DNA from: Nepenthes gracilis
Lineage: Eukaryota; Streptophyta; Magnoliopsida; Caryophyllales; Nepenthaceae
Direction: 5' to 3'
Assembly: GCA_033239525.1 (NCBI GenBank)
Contig: BSYO01000024.1
Span: 14,999,268-15,063,267, forward strand
Length of the DNA: 64,000 nucleotides
The position numbers and the translations under genes were made by a program. Shown piece by piece: positions 21,480-35,100 of this stretch (the first letter of the stretch is position 1; each line of letters opens with the position of its first letter). A model generated the notes under the pieces. That model did not search any database. It was not told where the DNA came from and saw nothing but the letters and a program-made list of their open reading frames with translations.

Positions 21480-22045
21480 GGACAAGTAAAAGTAGCATTA
21501 GAGAATGTCGTGAGGAAAATGTTTTATTTGATATGAGGAAATCAATTTGTGAATTGTCCAGTGATAGGTACTAAAATGTTAGGTGGACAAGGTACTTCAA
21601 GTTTTAATTGGGAGAATGAATATCTAGCCATAATAAAAAGGATGATGGAAGTGATGGATATGATGGTTCAAAGGCAATTGAATTTTGAGCCAACTATAGT
21701 AAATCTGTAAATTACACCGACGGCCTATGATAATTCACTAATGGGTGTATGTCAAAAATTTTGAGAGATTTAGATTTACCGAAGGTTAGAATTTGGATCT
21801 ATTGCATCGAGAAGGTTTTTATGGTGATCAACTGTTCGAAAAATGATAAGGTAAAGTTTGCTTCGTATCAATTGGACAGAGAAGTTGATTATGAATAGGC
21901 AATAAAGAAGAGGATTTTAAAATTGAAAAATGAAGAGATTTCATGGAACATATTTTTAAAAGCATTCTTGGAATAGTATTTTCCTATGAGTTTGTAGGTG
22001 TCAAAGGAAGATGAATTTGTTCGCTTGTAAGAAGAAAATTGAATA

Positions 22046-22170
22046 GTGAGAAAGTTTATCGAATCAGCTATACTCCATGCATAGTTATGGATGAGACAAG
22101 GTGAGTGAGAAAGTTTATTAAATCAGCTATACTCCATGCATAGTTATGGATGAGACAATGTGAGTGAGAA
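22046..22170. repeat. 59-bp tandem duplication in decayed gag
   Basis: GTGAGAAAGTTTAT starts at 22046 and 22105, with a third partial start at 22164. The two full units are almost identical, so the duplication is younger than the decay around it. Confidence 0.85.
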
Positions 22171-22865
22171 AGTTTTTACAAGAGTTAAATGATACGATTT
22201 GAAAGTAGTTTGTGACATTGAGGTTGATGATATATAGTGAAATTCTCAATCGAATGTTATAGTATGACTAGGAGTTAGAGAGATAAAAGTTTTTTAAGAA
22301 AAAAAATATGAGCCAAAGAGGCTAAAATTTGGGATCAAAAGGATCTGTAAGAGGTCAAAGTCCTATGATAAAAGGATGGTAATAGGAGCTGAACTCTAAG
22401 GCGTATTGGGCAAATAACAACAATCAAAACTCATGTACCCATATTGTGGGAAATTCTTTAAAAAATGACCATGTTACAAGCAGATGGAAGTGTATTTCAA
22501 TTGTAATCAATTTGGCTGTATGATCAAAGACTATATCTACCTCTTAAGGAAAACAAATAAAAAGCCAAATGTTTTAAAGAGAGCATTTATTGTAACAGTC
22601 AAGGATGCTAATGTGTCTCCGACGATATTGAAAGGTAAGTTTTTACTTTTTAAAATTTTAGCATATTTATTGTTAGACTCAAGGTCTATCCATTCATTTA
22701 TATCCCCTAAATTGGTATACCATTTTAGCATATAATTTTCTTCATATATTTGGGTCGATTGTCATTTTATTATATTAGTATAGATTATTTCTACAAGAAA
22801 TTATATTTTTAATTTCTCATTATGAGCCTATTTATTTATAACATAATAAATAAAAAGAGTTAATT

Positions 22866-23944
22866 TGTTGGAATATGGTCACTCTCTTATGGGTGATTTC
22901 AACAAACTAGTTTGTCATCGGGATGCATTAGCCGATCAACGTATGTTGACCGACTGGAAGGCAAAAACGGTAAATGGAGCTTGACCGGCGGACAGCCAGC
23001 TGAATCCGGTCATCGGGAGGTTGACCGTCTAATGGCTACAGGAGTACTGCTGGATGGTGGACGGGTAGCAAAGACGGTCAACGGGAGGTTGACCGGATGG
23101 CTCCGGATCCGGTCAACGGAAGGTTGACCGGCTAAGGCTGGAAAGGAAATCGGGAGAGAATTTCCTGATAGTATTTTCGGAGTAGAAAATACTGGAGTGC
23201 CTTTGGGTTGCCAGTGAATATGTTGACTAGATGGGAAGGAAGAATTTACCAGTTGGTATTACTAGTATGGAATTAACCAAAGATCACCGGAAGACTATTG
23301 TGATAGCCAATGGGCACAGACGGCCAAGGGACTTGACTGCAATGACTAAAGACGTCGTGGACAGCTGGCAACAAGTTGCTGGACAGCAGAGCAGGTGACA
23401 GACCTGCTACGCACGCTGCGTCTGTACAGGCGGCAGGTTACAGAGTTGGTGGATAAAGCTATTGTCAGGTTGCAGAGCAGGTGGCAGGCATTTGACCACA
23501 CTCAACCTGGCTGTTAGTTGAAGGCTTTCGGGCAGACCACCATATATACGCATGCTGGGCTAAAGAGCTGAGTAGCGGTGAGTGTGAGAGTGAAAGAAAG
23601 CATCCGAGTACAGTAAAGTGCAAGGAGGAAAAATCCAATGGTGAAAGAACAAGAGAAGAGTGCACCACCAGTGTGAAGGAGAAGAAAGAAAAACAGAGAG
23701 TAAAAGAGTAGAGTGTTTTCCGTTTACTCCGGTGAGGCTTTTCTTTGTTATTATCAGGTGTGTAGCGGATACTCCATATTGAAGGTTTGTAACCTATTTT
23801 TCACATAGTGGATTTGTTGTCAACTCTACTCCTGTGGTTTTGCCTTTGTTCATAAGGGTTTTTAAGTAAAACGGCTTGTGCTTCTTCTTCCTCTTTCCTT
23901 TCACTGTTTATCATTCTGTCCGGTCTCCCTATTTCCGATAAACA
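22866..23944 (+). mobile_element. solo LTR of an unclassified family, nested in the gypsy relic
   Basis: Starts TGTTGGAATATGGTCACTC and is homologous along most of its length to the solo LTR at 29870-30953, including ATATATACGCATGCTGGGC and GTGTGTAGCGGATACTCCAT. The best right end is CGATAAACA at 23944, flanked by TAATT (22861-22865) and CAATT, one mismatch from a target duplication. No primer site or coding sequence follows, hence a solo LTR. It is rich in GGTCAAC/GTTGACC pairs. The right boundary is less certain than the left. Confidence 0.65.
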
Positions 23945-25270
23945 CAATTTACGTAATTTTTACTGTAATGCATGCAATTTAATAAAATGCAGGTGTTAAA
24001 CATGCCTATTATATGCTACAACCACTAGAAGTTATAATAGATCAACAGAAGAGACTCCAATGGTAAGGAGGTTTGAGGATATATTTTTAGAAGATTTACT
24101 CATCTTGTCATCAAATAGAGATATTAAGTTTTAGATGGAAGTGATGCTAACATCTACACCAATTTTTAAAGCTCTATACAAGATAGCACCTTCAAAGTTG
24201 AATAAGTTAAAGAAGTAGCTGTAAGAATTGATGAAGAAAATGCTTTATTCATCCAAGCATGTCACATTGGGGTACATTGATTTTATTGTAAAGAAGAAAG
24301 ATGAGTGTACGAAATTGTATATAGATTATTGATAGTTGAATAAGTTAATTATTGAGAATAAGTACCTATTATTAAGAAGAGATGATTTATTTAATTAGTT
24401 GTAAGGAGCCTTAATGTTCTCGAAGATTGATCTTCAATTGCAATATAATTAATAAATATCAAGAAGGATATAACGACGACAACATTTTAAAAAAGGTATG
24501 ACTATTGTGATTTTTAGTAATATCATTTAGACTAACTAACACCCTACAGTTGAATTAGATATTTTAACCTTATTTGAATCAATTCTTGGCAGTCTTAATT
24601 GACGACATATTAATATATTAGAAGAGTTACAAAAAGTATAAGATTTATTTAAGGATTACTTTGTAAATATTTAGGGGAAGAAGATTACATGTCAAATTGA
24701 AAAAAGCATGATAATTTTGGTTGAAGAAGTTATTTTTTTAGGGCATATAATTTTAAAAGGATGTGTTTCGCTTAATCTGAAGAAGCGGTGACAAGTTAGA
24801 GTCGAGTAGCAAGTGTAATTAAAGTGCGAAGCTTTTTCCATATTGGCTGAATAAGATAGAAGATTTGTAAAGAATTCCTCAATAATTGCAATATTGTTAA
24901 CCCGCCTAACATAAAAGGCAGTGAATTTTTGTTGGGATGGAAATTGTGAAATGACTTTCTAAGAGTTAAATTACTATTTGATAACTATGTGAACTTAACT
25001 ATTCCAAAAGGATTGGGATGATATATAGTTTATTGTGACGCATTCATGAATGGGTTGGGTTGTGTATAAATGTAGCAAGAAAATATAATTACCTATATAT
25101 CATAGTAGCTCAAGACTTATAAGAAGAATTACCTTATCAATAATTTGGATTCAGCAGAGATTATTTTTGCATTAAAAACTTAGAAGTATTATCTGTATAA
25201 ATGTTTTTATATATTCAGATTATAAAAATTTAAAATATTTATTATCTCCAAAATTTAGACCACAAATCAT

Positions 25271-28200
25271 GGTTTAAAAAAAATAAAAAATAATAATTCT
25301 CATGGATAATTCTCTTGTTGTCAAATGTTAAAATTTTATTTTTCGTGCCGAATTTATGAATAATTTTAAAAAGTTTCTAAAGTGGCACTTTGATCTGTGG
25401 AGTCCTATTCAAGTCATTATCCAAGTCTTCAATAATTGTTGTGTCAAAATGTCCAAATAATTCAATTTTCAATTTGGTAAAAAGAGGGAAGACTACACGA
25501 AATAATTAAAGCTAACAGTGCATTTACATATATTTCGAAAGAAAAATAGTAATTGTATTCTTTTCTATACCCATTTTACCAGAAATATGTTAAGAAAAAA
25601 AAAAACAAAAAAGCGACTTGTTAAAAAGTATAGTTATTTTTTAATTTTTTTTAAATTATTGGACTGATCTGTAATGATCACTTTATTTTTTTATGTGCAA
25701 ATTGTGTATAAAAAAATAAATGTAATGATTTTTTTTAATTAAAAAAAGCTATATATGGTGGACCAGTGGATCAGAGGGTAGTCCACTCAATAGAGTAACA
25801 TGGTTTGGAAAAGGTCATTGAAAAAATGAACCTAGAGTCTATTAGCCGAGAAATCATAAGAAAAAAATCCATCAACTTGTTGGATTTCGGATGCAAGTTT
25901 TGTTCATATGGTTGAGAAGTAATCTCTATAAGGATTATTTTCTAACCTTTGTGTTTGAAGTAGTAATGAGATAATACGATAATATACAATATAAAGTAAT
26001 AATTGTAAATAATAATTCATAATATTTTATGTAAAAAAATTCTTTGAAAATGATAAAAAAATTAAGGGATTATAAGTATAAAAAATATCCATTATGTAGT
26101 GATTCTTGATTATCAAATCCTCAAATAACATAAAGATATAATATCTTATAATAAAATTTTGAGTAATAGAAAATAATAGAGTAAATGAGAAGAAAATAAT
26201 TAGTAAAATATTCTTCTTAACAACAGGAATAATATACTCAATGTCGGTAAAGAATGAACCATAATTCGAGTATCAAACAAATGCGTAAATATTTCTTTTT
26301 ATCACTTTATCTCTTTCTCTTCTTTTTTCTCATTTTGTCAAAACTCAAAGACTAAATGTTTCTACATTTATTGACCCTATCGAAATGCGCAGGAGCTTTT
26401 ATATTAAGTATCGGTGCACGTGAACTCTTCATGTGGTCCTTCAGGTGGTGCTGGTCTTATTGGAATTAGTGGATAGGCATCTATCATACATCTATTAAGT
26501 ACAAATGTTTTCGATTTACTGAAAATTAATTTTATTTTGGCCAACATTTACACAAATATTGTACGAATCTTGTTTGACATCTTTGCTTAAAGGTGTCAGG
26601 TATAAATATCATATGTCCTCCAAATAATTTATCTGTTGAGTATGGGTCTATAAAAAAAGTGACCCAAAATACAACTCAAATAATTATATATAAATAAACA
26701 ATTCCACATCACAATAAAATAGTACTTAATATGTCACCATTTAAAGATGCTCACATTATTAGTTTCATGTTTAAATGAAATGTCTTCTAATGCCCATTAT
26801 CCGGGTACACTTTTTTGGGCTCTTTTATTGGATTAAGGGAAATTATACCTCTTACTGTGATAAAATTTTTTTATCTTTATCATTTTTTTAAATAAATAGC
26901 TATAATTTTATTATTTTTAAAAAATTAAAAATTTTATTAATATTAATAATCTAAAAATAATTAAATCATAACTATTTAAATACTACAACCTTTCTCTGTG
27001 CCTAATACAGTAGGGAACTTATATACACCAAGCTATCCTTTATATTTATAACTTTGATTTCAGTACTAGGTTTATTATATATAGAAAAATAGAAAGAAAT
27101 GACTAATTACTATATACAAATTCTTAAAATTGATATTTCATTTAAAAATGTAAACCTTCTAACTTTTGAAGATTGTGAATGTTAATATCCGATTAGAATA
27201 TTATTAATTTGTTTTATTTTTTTTATTTAGTTATAAATTAAAATTCGAGAACAATATATATAGTTGCTTACTATCATGGCCAAGAAATTTAAATTGGCCC
27301 AAACTATTTGGATATTTCATGATGAAAGCCGGAGGCTCCTATACACTACTGCGTTGAAGTCACCCCAACTTATTCTTAGCAACTGGATCGTGTTGATTTA
27401 ATGCCTGAGATTTATTTATTTATTTATTTTTAAAGAAGTTAGTTTTATTATAAATTTTTATAATATATTAAAATATCTAAATTAAAATAATTTTAAAATG
27501 AACTATTATAATTTTTTTTGAAATTTAGATCCTCGGCTCCCTTGTAAGATAGGGAAGGCCTGGTGATCATTCGGACCAAACTTGAGATCAATTGCTTTCG
27601 AGAATTGTTTAGGATTTGAGCCCAAACCTGTGTTATAATCAAACGATGCATAATTTTTGGTATAAGAGTTTGTTTGATATTATTTGACAAATAATAATTA
27701 TAAAAACTTATAAGTGCAGTTTTTAATAAGTTTTAGTTCAATTGTTTTTAACAAAATGCTCAATAATGTTTTTAATAGAAATTATGAATTTATTTGTTTC
27801 TCAAAAAATTCTTTTAATTAAAAAAACCAAACGGACTTTTAAACAAGCTGTACCTAACTTTATTGATTTTCATAAATGGATGGAAACAAAATTCTAAATA
27901 AAAAGCCCCGCATTTTTTAACTATATATAGTCAATTGGCTCACTCACAGTAAGGCCAGAAAATGTGACAAAAACAAATATCATTTTTTTAAAAAAATCTG
28001 CTTTCATGTTACACACACACATATATATATTTATGTCCGTGCTCTCTCTCCTAGGCTTTGGCCCCAATCATATATATATATATTTATATATATATATATA
28101 TGTATGCTAATTGATAAAATTTGCTCTATTAGTTAAAAATGTAATATTATTACTCTACGATATTGTAATTCTCGAATATTCATGATATTGTAAGGCACTT

Positions 28201-28557
28201 TAATTTATAAAGACTTAATTATAACGTTTTTATTAAGTTCAAAATCGACATATTATTAGATAATAAACTCCTAAAGCACAAATTTTTAGAATTGGATCGA
28301 AGAAATTTTTGGTGAGAATTAAAAATTTTGAGCGATATGATTTTCTTCCCAATAGGTACGCCAAATATGTCAATCAAGTCATAGTGCATAATTAAATATT
28401 GATAGAAGATAAAGCCATTTGATCTTACACACTAACTTTTATCAACTATTAGAAAATACATTAAAAAAAAAAAAAACAAACAACAATGAAATATGCTAAT
28501 AATCCAAAAAGGTGCCTTAACAACGATGAAATGAGTGTAAATGATGATCATTGTAAA
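25271..28557. other. AT-rich intergenic DNA without a recognised gene
   Basis: Read through in both directions without finding a protein-coding stretch longer than chance or a known repeat. A TA microsatellite lies at about 28014-28030 and 28072-28101. Poly-A and poly-T runs are common. The segment next to 28558 may contain the 3' untranslated region of the aldo-keto reductase. Confidence 0.45.
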
Positions 28558-28932
28558 TTTATTTACCTTTATATTTTACTTGTCAAACGAATGGAACAAA
28601 AATAGCATATATCAACATGCATGGTTCATATCCTTAATTGATAAGGGTGATTTAGGTTACGCTGTATTGAGTGATTGTATCTAACACACATATGTTATGG
28701 GTAAGACTACATATTCAAAGCTTATTGTTCATTCCCATATCTGTAGTGAAAAAAAAAAAAACTAGTAGTAGTATATATGTAGCTCATTAATATCCATCAC
28801 CATGCACCATGCACCATGCAAATAATATTTAAGGATCATACAGCTAGTTAATTTTGCTGAGGAACAAAGTGAAAGGTATGAGATCATACGTGTGTGTGCG
28901 CGGGTGTGTAAGGTACCGTACGTAGGTAGCTT
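28558..28932 (-). other. candidate 3' untranslated region of the aldo-keto reductase
   Basis: A minus-strand AATAAA at 28558-28563 is the first good polyadenylation signal, about 370 bp after the stop codon. The segment includes three copies of CACCATG near 28798-28820. Inference only. Confidence 0.3.
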
Positions 28933-29160
28933 CTAGGCAAATTCACCATCCCAAAGTTCTTGAAGTGACTTGTAAGGGCCTTTCTCAGAGACAAAAATTG
29001 ATCCAGGAAAACCTTTTTTCTGTGAAATTAGTTGTATCTTTAGTAGATCATCGGTAGAAAGCTTCCAATCAAATATCGCAAGATTTTCCCTCATTCTCTT
29101 TTCATTGAAGCTCTTCACTACCACGCTTACTCCTTGCTCGCACGCCCATCTCAGACAAAC
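28933..29160 (-). CDS. aldo-keto reductase exon 4
   Basis: Residues 248-322, starting [10 protein letters not shown] after a GAAG acceptor and ending LWDGEFA then stop. It contains the cofactor-binding [11 protein letters not shown] segment and the family's C-terminal FDWKLSTDD and [10 protein letters not shown]. It is separated from exon 3 by 9 kb containing element C. Confidence 0.9.
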   Translation of the reverse strand, partial: VCLRWACEQGVSVVVKSFNEKRMRENLAIFDWKLSTDDLLKIQLISQKKGFPGSIFVSEKGPYKSLQELWDGEFA

Positions 29161-32100
29161 CTTCAGTTTAAAATCATAATATTGATATTCTATTTAGACA
29201 AAATCATATTTTATGATTGAGTTAATTAGTTACTTGATAAGAAAAAAGTTAGGACTCTCGCTTCCTGTATATTTATCTATAACGCACAGCTTACTCGTAC
29301 TATTAAAAGGTCATGAATTAATGTGTTGATGTGCTTGAATTATTCAATCTCGATCGAGTATAATAAGCCAATGAATAATTTAATTATTTATGTATAATTT
29401 GTCTTTTCAGTTGTAACATAGCTAGTAAGGGTAGCTTGAGACTTCACCGTTGATCTCTATCAACTCCAGACAATGAGTTATTTATTTATATAAGTAAAAA
29501 TTTGTTGGCAAGGGTGTATTAGTAGGACTGGTGATTAGACTTAACAGTTGGGTCCGTCATTAGAAGTTTAATTCTCACTGCATAGTCTTTGTTTGATAGG
29601 CATTATACGTTGGGCTTTTATTAAAACCACAATTTATCAGGATTGGAGGTTCTTGGCGTCATACATAAATATACAATATATATTATGAGTGGTGTTAGCA
29701 TGGGGGGACATTCCTTGAACACACTCCGATGGCCTAACATCTCATGCATTTATCCAAACTAAAGAATTTACATCAAAATAGATAAATAAATGTTATTGAT
29801 GGGGATGCCAATGGCGAGCCGGTCCAAAAAGCATAAGTGGCCCAAAATCAACAACGACCCATTTATACCTGTTGGGTCTGGTCACTCCTTTGTGGGTAAC
29901 CCAACAAACTGTTCGTCATCGGAGAATTTTCAGAGAACAAATGATGAAGTTCATTTGTTGGAAATACGGAGAACTGTTTCCGGTCAACGGGACGTTGACT
30001 GGAGGAGAACAGTGGACGGTCAATGGAGATTGACCGTCGGCAATCAATCCGGCCAACGAAGGTTGGATCATGCAGGGATGCAGAGCGCTGGCAGGCGGCG
30101 GCCGACGGGCAGCAGAGAAGACGGTCAACAGAGGTTGATCGGATGGCTGCAGGAGCACTGCGAGATGGCGGATCGGCGAGAGGACAGACAACGGGAAGTT
30201 GGCCGGCCCGACAACCGGCCTTCGAGACCGTGGAAGACGGCAAATGAGAGGGCAGATGTCTTTTCAGGATTTGTCGACAGTGCTTGATTGGCCGTCAGAG
30301 TTAGTGGGCAAGTTGCAGGGCTAGTGGGCAGGTTGAAGAGTTAGTGGGCAAAGTTGTGGGTGACAGTGGTCAGACCACATGTAACCTACCTATTGGTTGA
30401 AAGTCTCCAGGCAGACCACGATATATACGCATGCTGGGCATGCTGTGGTGTGTGCGCACAAGCAGAGCGCGCAAGGCGCCATGAGAGTGGCCATTGGGTG
30501 ACGGAGAAATCACCATGGGCGAGCATTTATGTAGCCAGGGGCTTGTGTAGCCGGTCGGCTGTGCGGGGGTGAATCGGCGGGTTGCCGTTTCACCAACACT
30601 TGTAAAATGTAGAGAGGAGTGCACGACCAGTGAGAGGGAGAAGAAGGAAAAACAGAGAGTAAAAGAGTGGAGAGTGTTTTCCGTTTACTCCGATAAGGTT
30701 TTTCTTTGTTATTCTTGGGTGTGTAGCGGATACTCCATCTTGGAGGTTTGTAACCCATTTTACATAGTGGATTTTACTGGTGGATTATGTGTCCCGTGAT
30801 TTTTTCTCTTCGGTTTGGGAAGGGGTTTCCACGTAAAAAAATGCTGTGCATCCCTTGTTCTTTGTTCCTACTAAATGGTGGCTGTCGATGACGGGGGGTT
30901 CGGGTTTTCCGCTGCTGCCGGATCTGGTGGATCCGAGTCTTCCGACCCCAAGAATACCTAGGATGGTCAACACTGTCATTGATCGAAGAAGCAGCAGGTA
31001 GGCCGATTGCGGCCCGGATAAACGTGACCTATGTCTAAATCGGCCCACGCGTACCTTTCCATGCCTTAACGATCGTCTGCCCTGATTCTCCGCATCTCTG
31101 AAAAAGACAATCTCCACTGTATTGGCAACCTCCCAGAATTAGAGAGCATCCCGAGAGGAAGGCGCACGAATTGGTGCACAATTCACAAAGGGAACCCTAA
31201 CGGTTGCCATGCGCGGAAGGAAAGGGATCCACATTCTTGACCGTTAAGCCAATAATGGCGCTTGGATCCACATAGGAAAGGTAATGATCCCCGCAGAAGG
31301 TGAGCATCCCGCCTTGTTACGTAAGAAAGACAATAGAGGACCATGGCTATAAAAGGTTATGGAGATTCACTCCATATGCATGCTCTCACGCCCACTAAAC
31401 ACCCTCTAACAAACTAAAGTTTATAAAAACTCTTTACGTTCTCAACCTTTTCAACGCTTGCTCCTTTTTTCTCTGCTATTGGTTTCCTACAAACCGAGTA
31501 CTGAGGGAAAACTGCTTTGTGCAAGCATCCTCAACTTGAGCCACTCTCTCCACAAGTGCATCTCCCACCAACGTTCCCAAACACACTCCAAGCATCCATC
31601 TTTGCATTCATTACATTTTGTCTTCTCATCCTCAGAAGGCTTATTACTGATTTGAGTATCGAAGTGTTTTCGGTGGGACCAAATCCCGCCGTTACCTAAC
31701 CTCTTATTTTTAGTTATGGTGTGCAGGATTCTAAACTTGATGGACGGAGAGCAAGAATCCGAAGATAGTTCGATCCGAACTCGTTCAAAATTTGGATCGA
31801 GGATGCATTATTGACGTCGTTTATGAAAACACTGATTAAAAGCCGATCAGTTTCATCCTTCAAACTAACATCATCCAACAAAATGGTGAACACTAAGGCT
31901 TAAGTTCGTGTTCCCACTAAAGAGGCCGCCTCCCCCGACCACAACCACTCAGCTGGTAGTTAGGTTAGGGAGCAGTTTGTCATAATTTTCCTTGTTATGG
32001 TAGTGCATAAGAATAAAATGTCTCAAATACTCCAAATACCTTGCACTCGCCAGGGTAGGAAGAAGCAGGGGGCTTAATCCTCCTCAGCACCCACTCCGAC

Positions 32101-35100
32101 CTTCAAGCGAGGAGGCCAGAGGAAGAAGAGGCCGACCAAGAAAATTTCGAAGTCGTGCAACTCTCACATCGCGGCTACCTCCAACGCCCAGAGCCATTCA
32201 AGGCTTGAGGTGCACTTGGGCTGTGAGACTCCGGATGAGAGTCCCGAAAGAAGGAATCCCTGATACTCTTGGGAAGAGCAAAGGCCTCGCACGTAGGAGG
32301 GAGTCTCCTGGATTGTCTGAACCACAAGCGGTAGCAGCCGGCCGGAGACACGCCGCACCGCAGAAAGAACGGAGTTGCGAACTTGTCTTAACTCCAAGTG
32401 ATCTAGAAATTCCTCCCGAGTGGAAGAAAAGGTTGAGAAGATCTAGAACCACATGTTCCAGGATAACGACGAGCACACCGCCGATCTAGAGAGATCTTCT
32501 TTCACCACTGAGATCCTAACTCGACTAATGCCAGCCAAGTTCAAGATGCTAGCTCTGGATTCCTATGATGGGAGCACTGATCCCATGGATCACTTCTGCA
32601 CCCATCTAAGCTTCCACGGCCTAGAGGAGGCAGCAATGTATTGATATTTTCCCCTCGCCTTGAAGGGGGATGCCCGGATCTAGTTTCATCGGCTTCTTTC
32701 AAATTCGATCTAGAGATTTTGGGATCTCATCGATCTGTTTCTAGCCCAACATGCTTCCAGCCACCGAGAAGAGAAACAGCAGTAGCATCTCGCCCACATC
32801 AAGTAGAAGTAGGGCAAGAATCTGAGGAAGTTCCTAGAATTGTTCATGGTAGAAGTTAGGAGAATTTCTAAACTCACCGAAGAGATGAAGCTTGGCAGCT
32901 TCATCTTTGCTTTATGGCTAGGTGACTTCTTCAAGTACCTAGCATATAAAAATCTACAGACCTTTCGAGATGCGGAAGTCATCACCAAAGCGTATGTGGC
33001 CGCTGAAGAGGCCAACTAAGCAAAGCGTCTAGAAAGTACCAACCAGCCTTACACTTTTCTGGCAGAGGGAAAGAGGAAGAATGGGGGCAATGATAACCCC
33101 CGCAGGAAGTAACCCAGGATCGGCCCACCGATCCGAAAGGAATACAAGCTCGTCAACCCAACTCCACTAAATGATACGCCGGCCGAGGTCCTCATACAGA
33201 TCCGTGGAAAAAAGTTCACTAAGTGGCCAAAGCCACTGAAGAACACGGAGGGAGGAGATCCAACAAAATATTACGATTTTCATCGATCTCTAAAGCACAC
33301 TACGGAAGAATATAAGACACTTTAGAGGAGATTGAGGACCAAATTCGAAGGGACCATCTCACCAAGTTCCCGAGGAACCCTAGGTAGAGTTTCTGGTGCC
33401 TCGGGGGTGAAGGGTTCAATCAACTCCAACTGCGAAACCGGGTCACAGTTGGTGTGGTTAAGATGCACACAGCCGCCTACCAACAATAAATCGCTCGTTA
33501 TTACAAAAAAGTAAAAGCGCAGTAATTTAAAATTGGAGACCTAATCTTAGGATGCATAAAGGTCACGGATAAAACAGCCAATCGGAACAAGCTTTCCCTG
33601 AATTGGGAAGGCATGTTCATTGTCTCAACTATTCTGCGAAATAGAGTATATAAACTTCGAACCCAAAGAGGCAAGTTGGTCCCGCAGATATGGAACGAGG
33701 TCCACCTAAAGCGCTATTACCAGTGAAGATTCGAGTAGGTCATCTGTGTGATCTGAGGCGTGCTAGTAATATACACTGTTGATCAATAAAAGATGTTCTT
33801 TTCCCTTTTCATATGCATGTTGTTTAGTACTTCTTTTCTTTCGTTTTATTTTCATGTGAATGCTTGCTTGCATGTTGTATAAATATAGACGACTTAGACT
33901 ATCCCTAAGTCGGGCAGATTTTCAATCGCTCACAATTAAACCTTGGTCATCTAAGTGGCCCGATAGCAGCCGATTTAAACCTTGGTCATCCAAGTGGTCC
34001 GACAACGACCGACTTAAACATTGGTTATCTAAGTGGCCCGTTAGCGGTCGACTTAAATCTTGGTAATCCAAACGGCCCATAAGCGATCGAATTAAACCTT
34101 GATTCCATCCCAAGTGGCCGATTTGCGGTCTAATACAAAATCTTAGAGGGCTTAAAATGGCACGTGTGATAGCCTCCTCCAGTAGGAGATAGCACAAATA
34201 ATCTGTAATGGTCGATAAATCAGGGCAAAGTATGAAAGAATAAACGCTCCGACAGAAAGCTAGCCGCCTAGGATCATAACATGGGCAGTGCCACATAATG
34301 TAAAAGCTCAACTCGTTAAATAGTGTGCTCGTATATAAGAATGACTTGATACAACATCACATGTACAAGAATATGTTAGGACTCATCCTAATGATTTCTC
34401 GAGGACTAAGGATCCATTTGAAAGCACGACATATGCCTCTGAACAGCAAGACTGCGACAGTCAACATTTCAAGATGACCGGCCAAAGGCCGTAGGACAAG
34501 TTGGCCGGACAGCACAAAAAAACATCGGAGGAAAAAAAAGAGGAAAAGTAAGGCAAAGGTGTGAAAACTAAAGTATTGCCGAAGTAGATTTCTCATTAAC
34601 ATATTCAATGTACGATAGTATTTACAAAGGAGGAAACAAAAACCAGAATACAAAAATCCCAACTAAGGGGTAGAGCTCCCAGGAGGACCCAGGAGGCGCC
34701 CTTGTGCACTCTGAGAGAAGTCAACCAGGTCCCTACATTGCTGGGCGCCACGGTTCGAGGGCTTAAGGACTTCAGTATGAAAGTCCATATCCACAACCTT
34801 GACAATTCGGCGAGAAATGTTGATGCCTTTCCAGAGCTTGGATCGCAATTCCTGAGTGACCTCCTCAGGGCACAAACGAGTAGGCAACTCATTCTCTAAC
34901 GAGACTATCTTCAGCAAAAGCTCACCTATGAGCCTCTTCACCCGGACGACCCTCTCTTCTAGTCCCGCCGACTGCGCTCTCGGCTCAGACAGCTCTAACT
35001 GGAGTGTAGCCTTCTTCTCCTGGTGCAGCTGGACTTGAGCGCTCAACTGGCTCAGTTGCAACCCTAGCTGGAGAATCTCCTCCTCTCGGTCTTCAATCAC

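Larger units (their letters stand above)
21480..25270 (+). mobile_element. decayed chromovirus-type (Tekay/Del-like) gypsy element, interrupted by a solo LTR
   Basis: Read in shifting frames with many stops. Gag shows YFPMSL-type capsid sequence near 21975 and a ruined zinc knuckle YFNCNQFGCMIKD (22493-22535). Protease shows LLDSRSIHSFISPKLV (about 22670-22720). After the interruption come FEDIFLEDL (24070), VKKKDECTKLYIDY (about 24290-24330), the RT palm FSKIDLQ (about 24415-24440), the catalytic region LIDDIL (about 24595), FLGHII (24735) and the RNase H YIVYCDAFMNGLGCV (about 25020-25070). The single RNase H and motif style differ from the Tat elements. AT bias and stops indicate great age. 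LTRs were not recognised. Confidence 0.75.

Noticed and set aside
22866..23944. Host gene or miniature DNA transposon
   Set aside because: TG/CA-type ends, a 5-bp near-duplication and a relative at 29870-30953 with a perfect 5-bp duplication fit a solo LTR better; no coding frame is conserved between the two.
25271..28557. Search for tRNA genes, further exons or a second transposon
   Set aside because: No cloverleaf-like segment, long frame or known element end was found; the sequence is AT-rich with simple repeats.
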